In this document: piece by piece, positions 1 through 10,012 of the stretch
Numbering within the stretch: the stretch's first letter is position 1
Layout of the letters: every line of letters starts with the position of its first letter
NCBI GenBank assembly: GCA_009392285.1
Contig: VFGU01000013.1
Coordinates: 1 to 64,000, forward strand
Source of the DNA: SAR202 cluster bacterium
GTDB lineage: Bacteria > Chloroflexota > Dehalococcoidia > Lucifugimonadales > Lucifugimonadaceae
Direction: 5' to 3'
Length of the DNA: 64,000 bases
Program-made: the position numbers and the translations under genes
Notes under the pieces: model-generated
Told to the model about the DNA's origin: nothing
Databases searched by the model: none
What the model saw: the letters and a program-made list of their open reading frames with translations, nothing else

Positions 1-417
1 ATCTTTAGTTACCTGATCTTTTGATCCAAATTCAACTAATTTTGCTCCAGCATATGTTAAGCATCTTTCATAATGATATCTTTGCCTAGACTGAATTAAT
101 ATCTCGTCTTTAATTCCTGTTGTGTCAGGCAATTGAACTATTAAATCATCGTTGTCCCCAGCCATAAAAGCCGCAGTAGTTAAAGTAAGTGCTGAACCAG
201 CTCCGGAAGTAATGTAGCATGCTTCTGCACCAAAAAGTTCCGCTAAATAATTTCCTGCCTTTTCTTCGAGTTCGTCCATTGGGACATACATATCTTGTGC
301 GCTTTGCATGGCATCTATAACTTCAGGAGGTTGAGTAGAACCTCCTAGTAAAGTCACGCTTCCAATAGCATTAATAATTGGTTCAATTCCCAGATCAGAA
401 TAAATTTTTTTGCTCAT
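1..417 (-). CDS. SelA-like PLP-dependent enzyme, 5' part of gene (runs off window start)
   Basis: Minus-strand ORF read by hand from ATG at 417: MSKKIYSDLGIEPIINAIGSVTLLGGSTQPPEVIDAMQSA...FGAEACYITSGAGSALTLTTAAFMAG; typical N-terminus of SelA-like/aminotransferase-V fold proteins. Confidence 0.75.
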   Translation of the reverse strand, partial: MSKKIYSDLGIEPIINAIGSVTLLGGSTQPPEVIDAMQSAQDMYVPMDELEEKAGNYLAELFGAEACYITSGAGSALTLTTAAFMAGDNDDLIVQLPDTTGIKDEILIQSRQRYHYERCLTYAGAKLVEFGSKDQVTKD

Positions 418-473
418 AATAACCCCTAATAAAACAAATTAGTTATATTATTAGTTTAACAATGTGAAAATAA

Positions 474-1739
474 ATGACAATGATTAGTAAAAAAATTATT
501 AAATCTAAAAATATTTCTAATGCATCAACTGACGGATGGTTAAAGGACCACTGCATTTTAATCAAAGATAATTTAATAACAAATATAATGCCTGAGTCGG
601 ATCTACCAAATGACTATTCTCAGAGCCATGAAATAATTGACCTAGGTGATTCATTTGCATTGCCAGGGCTGATTGAAAGCCATGCACATTTTCAATTTTC
701 TGCTACACCTGATGCATATAAAATATATTTTGAGGAAAGTGATTTACAAAAAATGGAAAGGGCTAAAAATAATGCAAAAACTGCTCTTCATTCAGGTGTT
801 ACTACCATAAGAGATTTAGGAGCACCCAACGAATTAATTTTTCCTCTAAAATCTTTAATAGATAATGAAGAAATAGATGGCCCAGAAATCTTTCCAACCG
901 GAACCCCACTTACTATAAAAGATGGCCATTGCTGGTTTTTTGGCACTATTGCCAATAATTCCAAAGAAATATGTTCAATTATTGAAAAGCAACTTAAATT
1001 AGGTGCAACGCATATTAAGATCATGGCCTCTGGAGGGTATTTTACGCCTAGCTCTAACCCTAGAATATCTCAATATTCATTTGAAACTTTAAGGGACGTT
1101 GTAAATTTTTGTAACAATAACGATACATACTTATGTGCACATACACTTTCTAATGAATCTACGAAAAGTTGCATTGATGCAGGCGTCCACAACATTATTC
1201 ATGGAAGATGGTTTGATAAATCTTTAGATAAATCATATAAATTTGAAGAAAATTATTCCAAGAAAATATCAGAAAAAGGGATATTTGTTGACTCAACCAT
1301 TTCTAAGCACTTGTTAGAGTATGAGTCTAAGTTAAAAGGCGAAAAACAACGAAAACCTAATCCGAATGTAATTAAATCTGAACCAACTCTTGAAGAGATC
1401 ATAAATATATTTAGAAGATTAGATCAAGACAATGTGGATATTATAGGAGCATTGGACATGGGAATGTCCCAGGCTTTTTTTGATAAATGCGTTGCTAGTG
1501 CTTGGGCTCACGTGGAATGGCTTGGATTCGATCATTGGAAAGCTATAAGAAGCATAACAAGCCTAAACGCAAAAGCTTTAAAAATTGATAATTACAAAGG
1601 GTCGTTAAAAAAAGATTATGTCGCTGATATTGTATCTTTCTCTAATGACCCAACTCTGAACATTAGAAACTTAAAAACTAACCCTAGTTCAGTAATAAAA
1701 GCTGGTAAGGCTATAAAAATAAATGGTCAAATAATATAG
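474..1739 (+). CDS. Amidohydrolase family protein (imidazolonepropionase-like)
   Basis: HAHFQFS metal motif, HIKIMASGG, CAHTLSNES, GALDMGMS; cyclic amidohydrolase architecture. Confidence 0.85.
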   Translation: MTMISKKIIKSKNISNASTDGWLKDHCILIKDNLITNIMPESDLPNDYSQSHEIIDLGDSFALPGLIESHAHFQFSATPDAYKIYFEESDLQKMERAKNNAKTALHSGVTTIRDLGAPNELIFPLKSLIDNEEIDGPEIFPTGTPLTIKDGHCWFFGTIANNSKEICSIIEKQLKLGATHIKIMASGGYFTPSSNPRISQYSFETLRDVVNFCNNNDTYLCAHTLSNESTKSCIDAGVHNIIHGRWFDKSLDKSYKFEENYSKKISEKGIFVDSTISKHLLEYESKLKGEKQRKPNPNVIKSEPTLEEIINIFRRLDQDNVDIIGALDMGMSQAFFDKCVASAWAHVEWLGFDHWKAIRSITSLNAKALKIDNYKGSLKKDYVADIVSFSNDPTLNIRNLKTNPSSVIKAGKAIKINGQII

Positions 1740-3491
1740 TTAATCATCTTCAAGGGTTGAAATATCACCTTCAGGAAGCCCTAATTCTCTGGCTTTAAGC
1801 AATCTTCTCATTATCTTTCCGCTTCTTGTTTTTGGCATTGTTTCTACGTAATCAATATCTCTAGGAGCGACTGCAGCTGAAAGTTTCCCTCTCGAGAACT
1901 TCATTAACTCTAACCTCAGTTCTTTATTCCATTCATAGCCATTATTCAAAGCAACAAACGCCTTTACTACCTCCATAGCTAATTTATCAGGAATGCCGAT
2001 TACTCCTGCTTCTGCCACTGCTTCATGCTCGATTAATGCGCTTTCAACTTCGAAAGGACTGACAAGATGACCTGCAGTATTAATTACATCGTCAGATCTC
2101 CCTTGGAACCAAAAATATCCATCCTCATCCATGAATGCCTCATCCCCTGTTATGTACCAACCTCTTTTAAATCTAGAATTATACCTTTCGTCATTTTTCC
2201 AATAAGCAAAAAATTGAGAAGGCCATCCTGGCTTCACCGCAAGAATTCCTGGCTCATTTGGAGGAAGCCTTTTTAAATCCTTATCAAGTATAGCAAGTTC
2301 AATTCCAGGCATAGGCAACCCCATGCTCCCCGGCCTAATTTGCATAGAAGAAAGATTTGCGCACATTATTGCCCCTGTTTCAGTTTGCCACCAATTATCA
2401 TGGATAGGCATTCCATAATTTTCATTACCCCATACAACTGCCTCAGGGTTTAATGGTTCTCCAACACTCGCAATAAATCTTAAAGATGACAGATCACTCT
2501 TTTTTATTGGAGAATCGCCTGCCTTCATTAGCATTCTTATAGCTGTAGGGGCTGTATACCAAACATTTACGTCATACTTTTCTATAACTGAATACCATTT
2601 AGATGCCGAAAATCCACCTTCATAAATTATTTGAGTAATTCCATTGCTCCAAGGAGCAAACATACCGTATGATGTTCCAGTAACCCATCCAGGATCTGCA
2701 GTACACCAATAAATATCATTCTTTTGGAAATCAAGGGCCCATTTTCCTGTCGCATACTGCTGAACTATAGATTGATGCCTATGCAATGCACCCTTAGGCT
2801 TACCAGTAGTTCCAGAAGTATAATGCATAATTGAATAGTCATATTGTGATGTGTTCTCAATTGATTCAATGGGCTCTGATGATGCCATCAGTTCTTCGTA
2901 AGACAAATCTTCTCCTACCAAAGCATTCTCTTCTCTATTATTTTTATTAACAATTATGATTTTTTCTAAATCAGGTAGATCAGGAAGAATACTTTCTATC
3001 TTTTTTCTTAACTCTGGCTGTGTAACAAGAATTTTTGCGCCTGAATCTAGCATCCTATCTTTTACAGGATCAGGACCAAATGCTGAGAATAAAGGTCCAA
3101 CTATTGCACCTATCTTAAGGCCTCCGAATACAGAAATATAGCATTCAGGCAATCTATCCATAAACACAAAAACTCTGTCTCCTTTATTAACCCCAAGACT
3201 TTTGAGTACATTGGCAAATTTATCAGTATGAACTTTTAAGTCTTTGAATGTATATGTCTCTTCTTCATCATTTTTTCCATTCCATATCATTGCCACATTA
3301 TCACCGGCACCAGAATCTACGTGACTGTCAATACATACATAAGCATTATTGAGTCCGCCTCCAGGCAACCAAGGTATTTCTTCAAACATTTCTTCCCAGA
3401 TAAAATCCTTCTTAAAATCTGAGATATTTTCTATATTTGGTGTTATTTTTGGTTTTCTGTTTCCATCCTTATTTATGTATTCGAAAGCCAT
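1740..3491 (-). CDS. acsA: Acetyl-CoA synthetase-like AMP-dependent acyl-CoA synthetase
   Basis: YTSGTTGKPKGALH, TADPGWVTGTSYG, GWYITGDEAFMDEDGYFWFQGRSDDVINTAGHLVSPFEVE, KTRSGKIMRR. Confidence 0.88.
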   Translation of the reverse strand: MAFEYINKDGNRKPKITPNIENISDFKKDFIWEEMFEEIPWLPGGGLNNAYVCIDSHVDSGAGDNVAMIWNGKNDEEETYTFKDLKVHTDKFANVLKSLGVNKGDRVFVFMDRLPECYISVFGGLKIGAIVGPLFSAFGPDPVKDRMLDSGAKILVTQPELRKKIESILPDLPDLEKIIIVNKNNREENALVGEDLSYEELMASSEPIESIENTSQYDYSIMHYTSGTTGKPKGALHRHQSIVQQYATGKWALDFQKNDIYWCTADPGWVTGTSYGMFAPWSNGITQIIYEGGFSASKWYSVIEKYDVNVWYTAPTAIRMLMKAGDSPIKKSDLSSLRFIASVGEPLNPEAVVWGNENYGMPIHDNWWQTETGAIMCANLSSMQIRPGSMGLPMPGIELAILDKDLKRLPPNEPGILAVKPGWPSQFFAYWKNDERYNSRFKRGWYITGDEAFMDEDGYFWFQGRSDDVINTAGHLVSPFEVESALIEHEAVAEAGVIGIPDKLAMEVVKAFVALNNGYEWNKELRLELMKFSRGKLSAAVAPRDIDYVETMPKTRSGKIMRRLLKARELGLPEGDISTLEDD

Positions 3492-3634
3492 ACTTTTCCC
3501 CTAATCTACTAATAGCCATTTAAGTTTTTCCATAACTGATATAAGATAATTTAACCAATTATTTAGAACATGATATAAATATTATTCTAATAAAATCGTG
3601 TTAAGTTGAAAAATCGATAGAAATATATTGAAAA

Positions 3635-4258
3635 ATGAAAGTTTTATTTTTAAAAGATAACCTACCAACAGCAATGGCTGGTGAGATAAAAGAGGTAAAA
3701 TCAGGATTTGCAAGGAATTTTTTAATTCCTCAAGGTATAGCTGAAAGGGCCAATAAGTCATCAGTGGCTAGGGTAGAGAAGTTAAGAAAGCAAGCTGAGA
3801 TAAGGCGTGCAGATATGAAAACTAAATGGCAAAGTGTTTCGGAACTGATTAATGATATGAAATTAGAGATTGTGGCCCAAACTGGACCGACTGGCAAACT
3901 TTTCGGATCTGTTACAAATTCCCAAATTGCTAGTTCCCTAGAAGAGAATTTAGATGGGGTTACTATAGATAGGAGATCAATAAGGATATCGGAACCAATA
4001 AAAATGATTGGAAATTATGAAGTTCCAATTAAATTATTTGAAGGAGTTGAGGCTCAAGTAAAAATTCAAGTTAAATCAGATGGAAATGTTGAGTTTGCTG
4101 AAGAACTTTTGGAAATTAGTGAAGGCAAGAGTGAAGAATCTCCTGAAGAATCTCCTGAAGTAGAAAACTTACAAGAAGAAAACACTAATGATTCAGACGT
4201 TGAGTCAGAAGAAAATAAAGAAAGCGCCCCAGAAGAAAAAATAAGTAAAGAAGAGTAA
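3635..4258 (+). CDS. rplI: 50S ribosomal protein L9 with acidic C-terminal extension
   Basis: MKVLFLKDNLPTAMAGEIKEVKSGFARNFLIPQGIA; followed by dnaB as in many bacteria. Confidence 0.93.
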   Translation: MKVLFLKDNLPTAMAGEIKEVKSGFARNFLIPQGIAERANKSSVARVEKLRKQAEIRRADMKTKWQSVSELINDMKLEIVAQTGPTGKLFGSVTNSQIASSLEENLDGVTIDRRSIRISEPIKMIGNYEVPIKLFEGVEAQVKIQVKSDGNVEFAEELLEISEGKSEESPEESPEVENLQEENTNDSDVESEENKESAPEEKISKEE

Positions 4259-4259
4259 A

Positions 4260-5621
4260 TTGCTAGGTGAAAAATTACCACCTCATGACCTTGCTGCAGA
4301 GACCGCAGTAATTGGTTCTATAATTTTAGATGGTGACTCTCTGGTTAAAATCTCAGGTTTCTTATCGCCTTCTGATTTTTTCAATAAAGCTCATTCTGTT
4401 TGCTACCAATCTTGCATAGACATGCTTGATAAAGGTATTGCAATAGATGAAAAAACTCTAGGTGATTTTCTTGAAACTAGTGACAGTCTAAATGAAATAG
4501 AAGGGGGCAGATCTTATTTAACTTATTTAGTTTCTCAGACACCAACATATATGCACATTGAGTTCTATGCTAGAACTGTCCACAGGACAGCTACTCACAG
4601 AAGGCTCATTACTGCTGCATCTGACATAGCCAATCTAGGATATGAAAATTCTCAAGATGTAGATCAAGCACTAAATCAGGCTGAAGATATACTTTATGGC
4701 ATTAGATCAACCCATGATTCCAGAGATTTCGTTGATATAAGCGTGCCTCTAGATAGTTGGTTAACTTTTGATGATGAAAATGACAGTGATATCGCGCCAA
4801 TCCCTTCTGGCTTCCCTGATTTAGATAACTTGCTGGGAGGATTAAATAGATCAGACATGATTGTCCTTGCAGCTAGGCCAAGTATTGGAAAAAGTACACT
4901 CGGGCTAAACATAGCTAGAAATGTTGCAGGAGGAGGCCATAAAGTTGCTATTTTTAGCCTTGAAATGGGAAGAGACCAGATTGCGATGAGACTACTATCA
5001 TCAGAAGCACTAATTGAAACAAACCGAATAAGGCAAAGATTCACAACAGATACCGAAGATGGAAGAATTTTAGAGGCAATTGGTAGACTCTCAGACCTTG
5101 ATATATCGATCGATGATACTCCTTTCCAAACTGTTACAGAAATGAGAGCAAAAGCGAAGAGGCTTCAAAAGGAACGAGGCTTAGATTTTATAGTAGTTGA
5201 CTACATGCAGTTAATCTATGGCGGAAGGAATATGAGCGACAACAATAGGGCTCAAGAAGTGAGTAAGATATCTAGAGCATTAAAGGGCATGGCGAGAGAC
5301 TTAAATGTGCCAGTAATAGCGATTTCTCAATTAAGCAGGTCTATTGAGCAAAGACAAAGTCATAGGCCAGTTTTATCAGACTTAAGAGAAAGCGGAAGCA
5401 TTGAGCAAGATGCTGACATCGTTGCATTTATACACCGAGAAGAAAAATATATTACGGAAGAAGAATGGCTTAGGTCTAGATCTGCAGGAGAGGCATATCC
5501 TAGAGGCATTTCAGAACTAATTATTGCGAAACACAGAAATGGCCCAATAGGCAATATAGACCTAGTTGTTCAAGATCAATATGCAAGATTTAGGTCAATA
5601 AAAAAACAATCCGCTAATTAA
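4260..5621 (+). CDS. dnaB: Replicative DNA helicase DnaB (TTG start)
   Basis: PPHDLAAETAVIGSIILD, ARPSIGKSTLGLNIARN, DFIVVDYMQLI, SDLRESGSIEQDADIVAFIHREE. Confidence 0.95.
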   Translation: MLGEKLPPHDLAAETAVIGSIILDGDSLVKISGFLSPSDFFNKAHSVCYQSCIDMLDKGIAIDEKTLGDFLETSDSLNEIEGGRSYLTYLVSQTPTYMHIEFYARTVHRTATHRRLITAASDIANLGYENSQDVDQALNQAEDILYGIRSTHDSRDFVDISVPLDSWLTFDDENDSDIAPIPSGFPDLDNLLGGLNRSDMIVLAARPSIGKSTLGLNIARNVAGGGHKVAIFSLEMGRDQIAMRLLSSEALIETNRIRQRFTTDTEDGRILEAIGRLSDLDISIDDTPFQTVTEMRAKAKRLQKERGLDFIVVDYMQLIYGGRNMSDNNRAQEVSKISRALKGMARDLNVPVIAISQLSRSIEQRQSHRPVLSDLRESGSIEQDADIVAFIHREEKYITEEEWLRSRSAGEAYPRGISELIIAKHRNGPIGNIDLVVQDQYARFRSIKKQSAN

Positions 5622-5626
5622 AAATC

Positions 5627-6025
5627 ATGAAACCTATGCAGGGTGAGATGTGGGAACAAGAATATCCGGAGTGGCTTATTATTCTTGACAGATTAAATGA
5701 GGTAACTATTTCTGATGCTGATGATAATTTCATAAAAGATATTGAAAAAGACTACGAATCGATAAATATTGTAGATGAAGCTAAGAAATTCGAGTACTAT
5801 TGGAGTGGTAAAAGAAAACTTAAAACAAATAGAAAAGGAAGTTGGAAACTAGGCTGGAAAAATTGGTTAGACAAAACTAAGAGGCAAAAAGAATATTATG
5901 AAAGAACTAAGCAAGGAACTCCAAAAAATTCAGCGGCAAATAATTACTTCAGGTCAAAAGAATATCTCCAAGAAGTCAGAAGAAAACAAGAAGAAAGAAA
6001 ATCAAGAAGATCAGAAATTGATTAA
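5627..6025 (+). CDS. Hypothetical basic protein, possibly replication-associated
   Basis: ORF directly downstream of dnaB and upstream of a DnaC/DnaI-like ATPase, same strand, 5-nt gap; no confident family. Confidence 0.5.
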   Translation: MKPMQGEMWEQEYPEWLIILDRLNEVTISDADDNFIKDIEKDYESINIVDEAKKFEYYWSGKRKLKTNRKGSWKLGWKNWLDKTKRQKEYYERTKQGTPKNSAANNYFRSKEYLQEVRRKQEERKSRRSEID

Positions 6026-6722
6026 TTGCTCTATCTGTGATGATTTACACTGGATATCTCCATTAGATCAGAATATAAATTCTGCAAATTACATTCTTTG
6101 CGAGTGTGTTAAAGATGAGGTTATAAGTCGCCAAAAAGAAAGTATCACCAGCTCTCAAGACCTTGGGGATCTTACTCCATCTATGCTCAAAAGAATGACC
6201 TTTGGGACTTTTAAAACTAACCAAAGAGATTCAAATCTCGCTGAAGCCCTAGAAATATCAAAAGCATATTTTGAAAACCCAGATGGATGGCTACTTTTTA
6301 CAGGCCCAACCGGGGTAGGAAAAACACACCTTTCAGTTGCAATAGCTGAAAAAAGAATCAAATCATTAAAGCCTGTGTACTTTGGTTTTATCCCAAACAT
6401 ACTAGAAAAATTAAGGAATTTTAATAACTACAATAATCAAACTGAAGGATATTTATCTTTTTTAATTGAATGCCCATTCTTGATAATTGATGATTTAGGT
6501 TCGCAAGTTAATAGTAACTGGTCAGAAGAAAAAATATATCAAATCATAGTAAATAGGCACAACAATGGATTACCTACAATTATCACTACACGCGCAAGTG
6601 ATATTAGCGAACAATTAGTATTCAATCCGCAAATCAGTGAAGCTATACAATCAAGGCTCCAAGACACAAAAATGGTAAATGAATTTGCAATCGTTTCTCA
6701 GGATTATAGAAACAGGAAATAA
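5898..6722 (+). CDS. DnaC/DnaI-like helicase-loader AAA+ ATPase (start uncertain; TTG at 6018 is an alternative)
   Basis: Walker A LLFTGPTGVGKTHL, Walker B FLIIDDLGSQ, sensor-like TIITTRAS; zinc-like CSICDD...LCEC near N-terminus. Confidence 0.75.
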   Translation: MKELSKELQKIQRQIITSGQKNISKKSEENKKKENQEDQKLINCSICDDLHWISPLDQNINSANYILCECVKDEVISRQKESITSSQDLGDLTPSMLKRMTFGTFKTNQRDSNLAEALEISKAYFENPDGWLLFTGPTGVGKTHLSVAIAEKRIKSLKPVYFGFIPNILEKLRNFNNYNNQTEGYLSFLIECPFLIIDDLGSQVNSNWSEEKIYQIIVNRHNNGLPTIITTRASDISEQLVFNPQISEAIQSRLQDTKMVNEFAIVSQDYRNRK

Positions 6723-6724
6723 AT

Positions 6725-7618
6725 ATGCGAAATAAATTTTCTAAATTAATACCTAATGTAGATTTAATAAAACTATACTCTGGGACTGTATGGGCAGAAG
6801 GGCCTGCGTGGATAGATAATATATCTTCTCTTGTATGGAGTGATGTCAGAAGCAATAAGATGCTAATTTATGATTCTAAGAAAGAGTCCGTAAGCACATT
6901 TAGAAGCCCTTCAAATTTTAATAATGGAAATTGCCTAGATAATTCACAAAGACTCATTAGTTGCCAACATGAAACTAGGCGCATTGTAAGAGAGGAAGGC
7001 GATGGAAGTTTAACAGTAATTGCTGATAATTTTGAAGGCAAAAAGTTCAACTCGCCTAACGACGTAGTTGTTAAAAGTGACAATTCTATATGGTTTACCG
7101 ATCCTCCATATGGAATATTAACAAATGAAGAAGGAAAGAAATCTGAAAGCGAGATAGGAGGAAATCATGTATACAAAGTAGATGATAATGGCAGAGTTTC
7201 AAAAATTTTAGACAACTTTGACAAGCCTAATGGAATAGTTTTTTCTCCTGATGAAAAATATCTTTACGTGGCAGATAGCGGAGCAGCAGAACCAGGAAAT
7301 ATAAATTTTAATAAGCCCCATCATGTTAAAAGATACGATTTAGACAATAATGGCAATTTAAGTAATGAAATCATTTTTTGCGATATAGAAGAAGGCTTTC
7401 CTGACGGAATGACAACAGATGTTGATGGAAATTTATTTATTTGTGATCCCCATGGCCATAAAATTCATATATATGAAAACTCTGGGGATTTTATTGGGCA
7501 CATAAATATTCCTGAGCGGGTTGCAAATTGTACATTTGGAGGAGAAAATAACTCTTTACTATATATAACTGCATCCACATCTTTATATCTGCTAAAGACA
7601 GGAACAATTGGGCAATGA
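6725..7618 (+). CDS. SMP-30/gluconolactonase family protein
   Basis: WAEGPAWI, SPNDVVVKSDNSIWFTDPPYGI, KPNGIVFSPDEKYLYVADSG, GFPDGMTTDVDGNLFI. Confidence 0.88.
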   Translation: MRNKFSKLIPNVDLIKLYSGTVWAEGPAWIDNISSLVWSDVRSNKMLIYDSKKESVSTFRSPSNFNNGNCLDNSQRLISCQHETRRIVREEGDGSLTVIADNFEGKKFNSPNDVVVKSDNSIWFTDPPYGILTNEEGKKSESEIGGNHVYKVDDNGRVSKILDNFDKPNGIVFSPDEKYLYVADSGAAEPGNINFNKPHHVKRYDLDNNGNLSNEIIFCDIEEGFPDGMTTDVDGNLFICDPHGHKIHIYENSGDFIGHINIPERVANCTFGGENNSLLYITASTSLYLLKTGTIGQ

Positions 7619-9549
7619 CAATTACTGATATAGAAAAAAAATGTATTAATGCAATCCGATTTTTATCGATTGATATGGTTCAAAAAGCAAATTCTGGGCA
7701 TCCTGGTGCACCAATGAGTCTAGCCCCACTAACATTTGTATTGTGGAGGGATCACTTAAGGTTTAATCCAAACAAACCTAAATGGACAAATCGTGATAAA
7801 TTTATTTTATCTGCAGGCCACGCTTCTGCCCTTCTTTACTCCATACTCCATTTAACAGGCTACAAAATTTCCATTAACGATATAAAAAATTTCAGGCAAT
7901 ATGAAAGTATAACTCCTGGTCACCCAGAATATGGACTAACAGATGGGGTCGAAGCTACTACTGGACCTTTAGGTCAAGGATTCGCAAACGGAGTTGGGAT
8001 GGCAATAGCATCAAAAAGAAAAGAAAGCATAACCGGAGAAGTTAATGACAACACAATTTATTCTATAGTCTCTGACGGAGACCTTATGGAAGGCATATCT
8101 TCTGAGGCAGCTTCAATTGCAGGGACTCTGAAGCTGGGCAATATTATATATTTTTATGATTCTAATAATATCTCTATTGAAGGCTCTACAGATCTAGCTT
8201 TTAAAGAAGATGTGGCTAAGCGATTTCAATCTTACGGATGGAATGTAATTGAAAATGTTGAAGGTGAAGATATTTATAAAATATCAGAGTCCATAGTTTT
8301 GGCTAAAAGCTCGGATTTACCTACTTTAATTATATTAAAGACTGAAATTGGACACGGAAGTCCTAATAAATCTGGAACTGAGAAAGCTCATGGTGAAGCG
8401 CTAGGCGAAGAGGAAGTTAAATTAACAAGAAAAGAATTAAATTGGGCCCATGATCCATTTGATATACCAAATGATGTATATAAATATTTTGAAGAATTTG
8501 TAAATAAAAAGATTGCAAGTTATGAGAAGTTAAAAAATAATAAGAAAATCGATTTTGGGGAAACTGATTTTTCAAAATCTTTCTTAGAACTTAAATCTTC
8601 CAGCGTAAAAGAAAATATCTCTACTAGAGATTCATCAGGGGTAATCCTAAACAAGTTAAGCGAAGATTCAAATTTATTTATTGGGGGTTCTGCTGATTTA
8701 GCTGGATCAACTAAAACCTATATAAACTCTTCCACTTCTATTAATTCTGATAATTTTTCAGGGGTAAATATGCATTATGGAGTTAGAGAACATGCGATGG
8801 GCGGGATAAGCAATGGCCTTGCGCTATCAGGATTTGTTCCATTTGCAGGCACTTTTCTGATTTTTTCTGATTATATGAGGAACTCGATCAGGCTTTCTGC
8901 ATTAAGTGAACTGCAAGTTTTGTATATCTTGACTCACGATTCAATCGGTTTAGGTGAAGATGGACCAACCCATCAACCAGTTTCCCAATTAATGTCTCTT
9001 AGATTAATACCCAATTTATTAGTATTTAGGCCAGCAGATTATTTTGAAACTATAAATTGCTTTGAGGAATCCTTAAAGAATACCAAAAGGCCCTCTGTAT
9101 TTGCATTAACTAGGCAAAATGTTACCACCATGACCAAAAATGATACCTCTGAATCCAATAAAGGGGGTTATGTATTATCAGGAAATTCAGAGGAAACTCA
9201 AGACATTATACTTATAGGAACTGGATCTGAGGTTCAGTTATGCATAGAAGTTCAAAAAGAGTTAGAAAAAATAAATATCTCCTCAAGAGTTGTTTCTATG
9301 CCTTGCTGGGAATTATTTGAAATGCAGTCAGATGAATATAAAAATAAAGTGCTTCCTCCTGAAATGAAAAAGAGAGTTTCAGTTGAGGCAGGGGCAACTT
9401 TGGGATGGCAAAAATATATTGGTGATAATGGCATATCAATTGGAATAGATGAATTCGGGTCATCCGCTCCAGGTAATATTGTACTAGAAAAAAAAGGCTT
9501 TTCAGTAGAAAATATACTCAACGTATCTAAAAAAATACTGGAAAGGTAG
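7615..9549 (+). CDS. tkt: Transketolase
   Basis: KANSGHPGAPMSLAPL, TTGPLGQGFANGVGMAIA, SDGDLMEGISSEAAS, GLGEDGPTHQP. Confidence 0.95.
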   Translation: MTITDIEKKCINAIRFLSIDMVQKANSGHPGAPMSLAPLTFVLWRDHLRFNPNKPKWTNRDKFILSAGHASALLYSILHLTGYKISINDIKNFRQYESITPGHPEYGLTDGVEATTGPLGQGFANGVGMAIASKRKESITGEVNDNTIYSIVSDGDLMEGISSEAASIAGTLKLGNIIYFYDSNNISIEGSTDLAFKEDVAKRFQSYGWNVIENVEGEDIYKISESIVLAKSSDLPTLIILKTEIGHGSPNKSGTEKAHGEALGEEEVKLTRKELNWAHDPFDIPNDVYKYFEEFVNKKIASYEKLKNNKKIDFGETDFSKSFLELKSSSVKENISTRDSSGVILNKLSEDSNLFIGGSADLAGSTKTYINSSTSINSDNFSGVNMHYGVREHAMGGISNGLALSGFVPFAGTFLIFSDYMRNSIRLSALSELQVLYILTHDSIGLGEDGPTHQPVSQLMSLRLIPNLLVFRPADYFETINCFEESLKNTKRPSVFALTRQNVTTMTKNDTSESNKGGYVLSGNSEETQDIILIGTGSEVQLCIEVQKELEKINISSRVVSMPCWELFEMQSDEYKNKVLPPEMKKRVSVEAGATLGWQKYIGDNGISIGIDEFGSSAPGNIVLEKKGFSVENILNVSKKILER

Positions 9550-9556
9550 TATTCTA

Positions 9557-10012
9557 ATGAAAATAGCTATAGGTGGCGATCATGGCGGATTTGAACTAAA
9601 AGACAAATTGATTACTTTTTTAAAGTCTCAAAATCATGAAGTAATTGATATGGGTGCGTATGAATTTAATTCAACTGATGACTATCCTGATTTTTGTTTC
9701 CCAGTCGCAAAAATGGTTGCAGAAAAAAAAGCAGATAGAGGGATTATTTCTTGTATGAGCGGAATTGGTGCAGTAATAACTGCAAATAAGGTGAAAGGGG
9801 TTAGGGCAGGATTATGTCACACGGAATATTTAGCAAGGCAAGGTGTAGAGCATGATGATATGAATGTCTTATGCCTTGGAGCTATAATTGTAGATCACAA
9901 TATTGTAGAAAACTTAGTATTAGAATTTTTAAATGCTAAGTTCCTCACTGACGAAAAATACACTAGAAGGCTAAACAAAGTTATAAATATTGAAAATTCG
10001 GAAGAACTCTAA
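9557..10012 (+). CDS. rpiB: Ribose 5-phosphate isomerase B
   Basis: MKIAIGGDHGGFELKDKL, ISCMSGIGAVITANKVKGVRAGLC, HDDMNVLCLGA. Confidence 0.93.
   Translation: MKIAIGGDHGGFELKDKLITFLKSQNHEVIDMGAYEFNSTDDYPDFCFPVAKMVAEKKADRGIISCMSGIGAVITANKVKGVRAGLCHTEYLARQGVEHDDMNVLCLGAIIVDHNIVENLVLEFLNAKFLTDEKYTRRLNKVINIENSEEL

Noticed and set aside
4066-4281. Antisense ORF over the end of rplI
   Set aside because: Ser-rich translation is the complement of the Glu/Ser acidic tail repeat; no independent evidence
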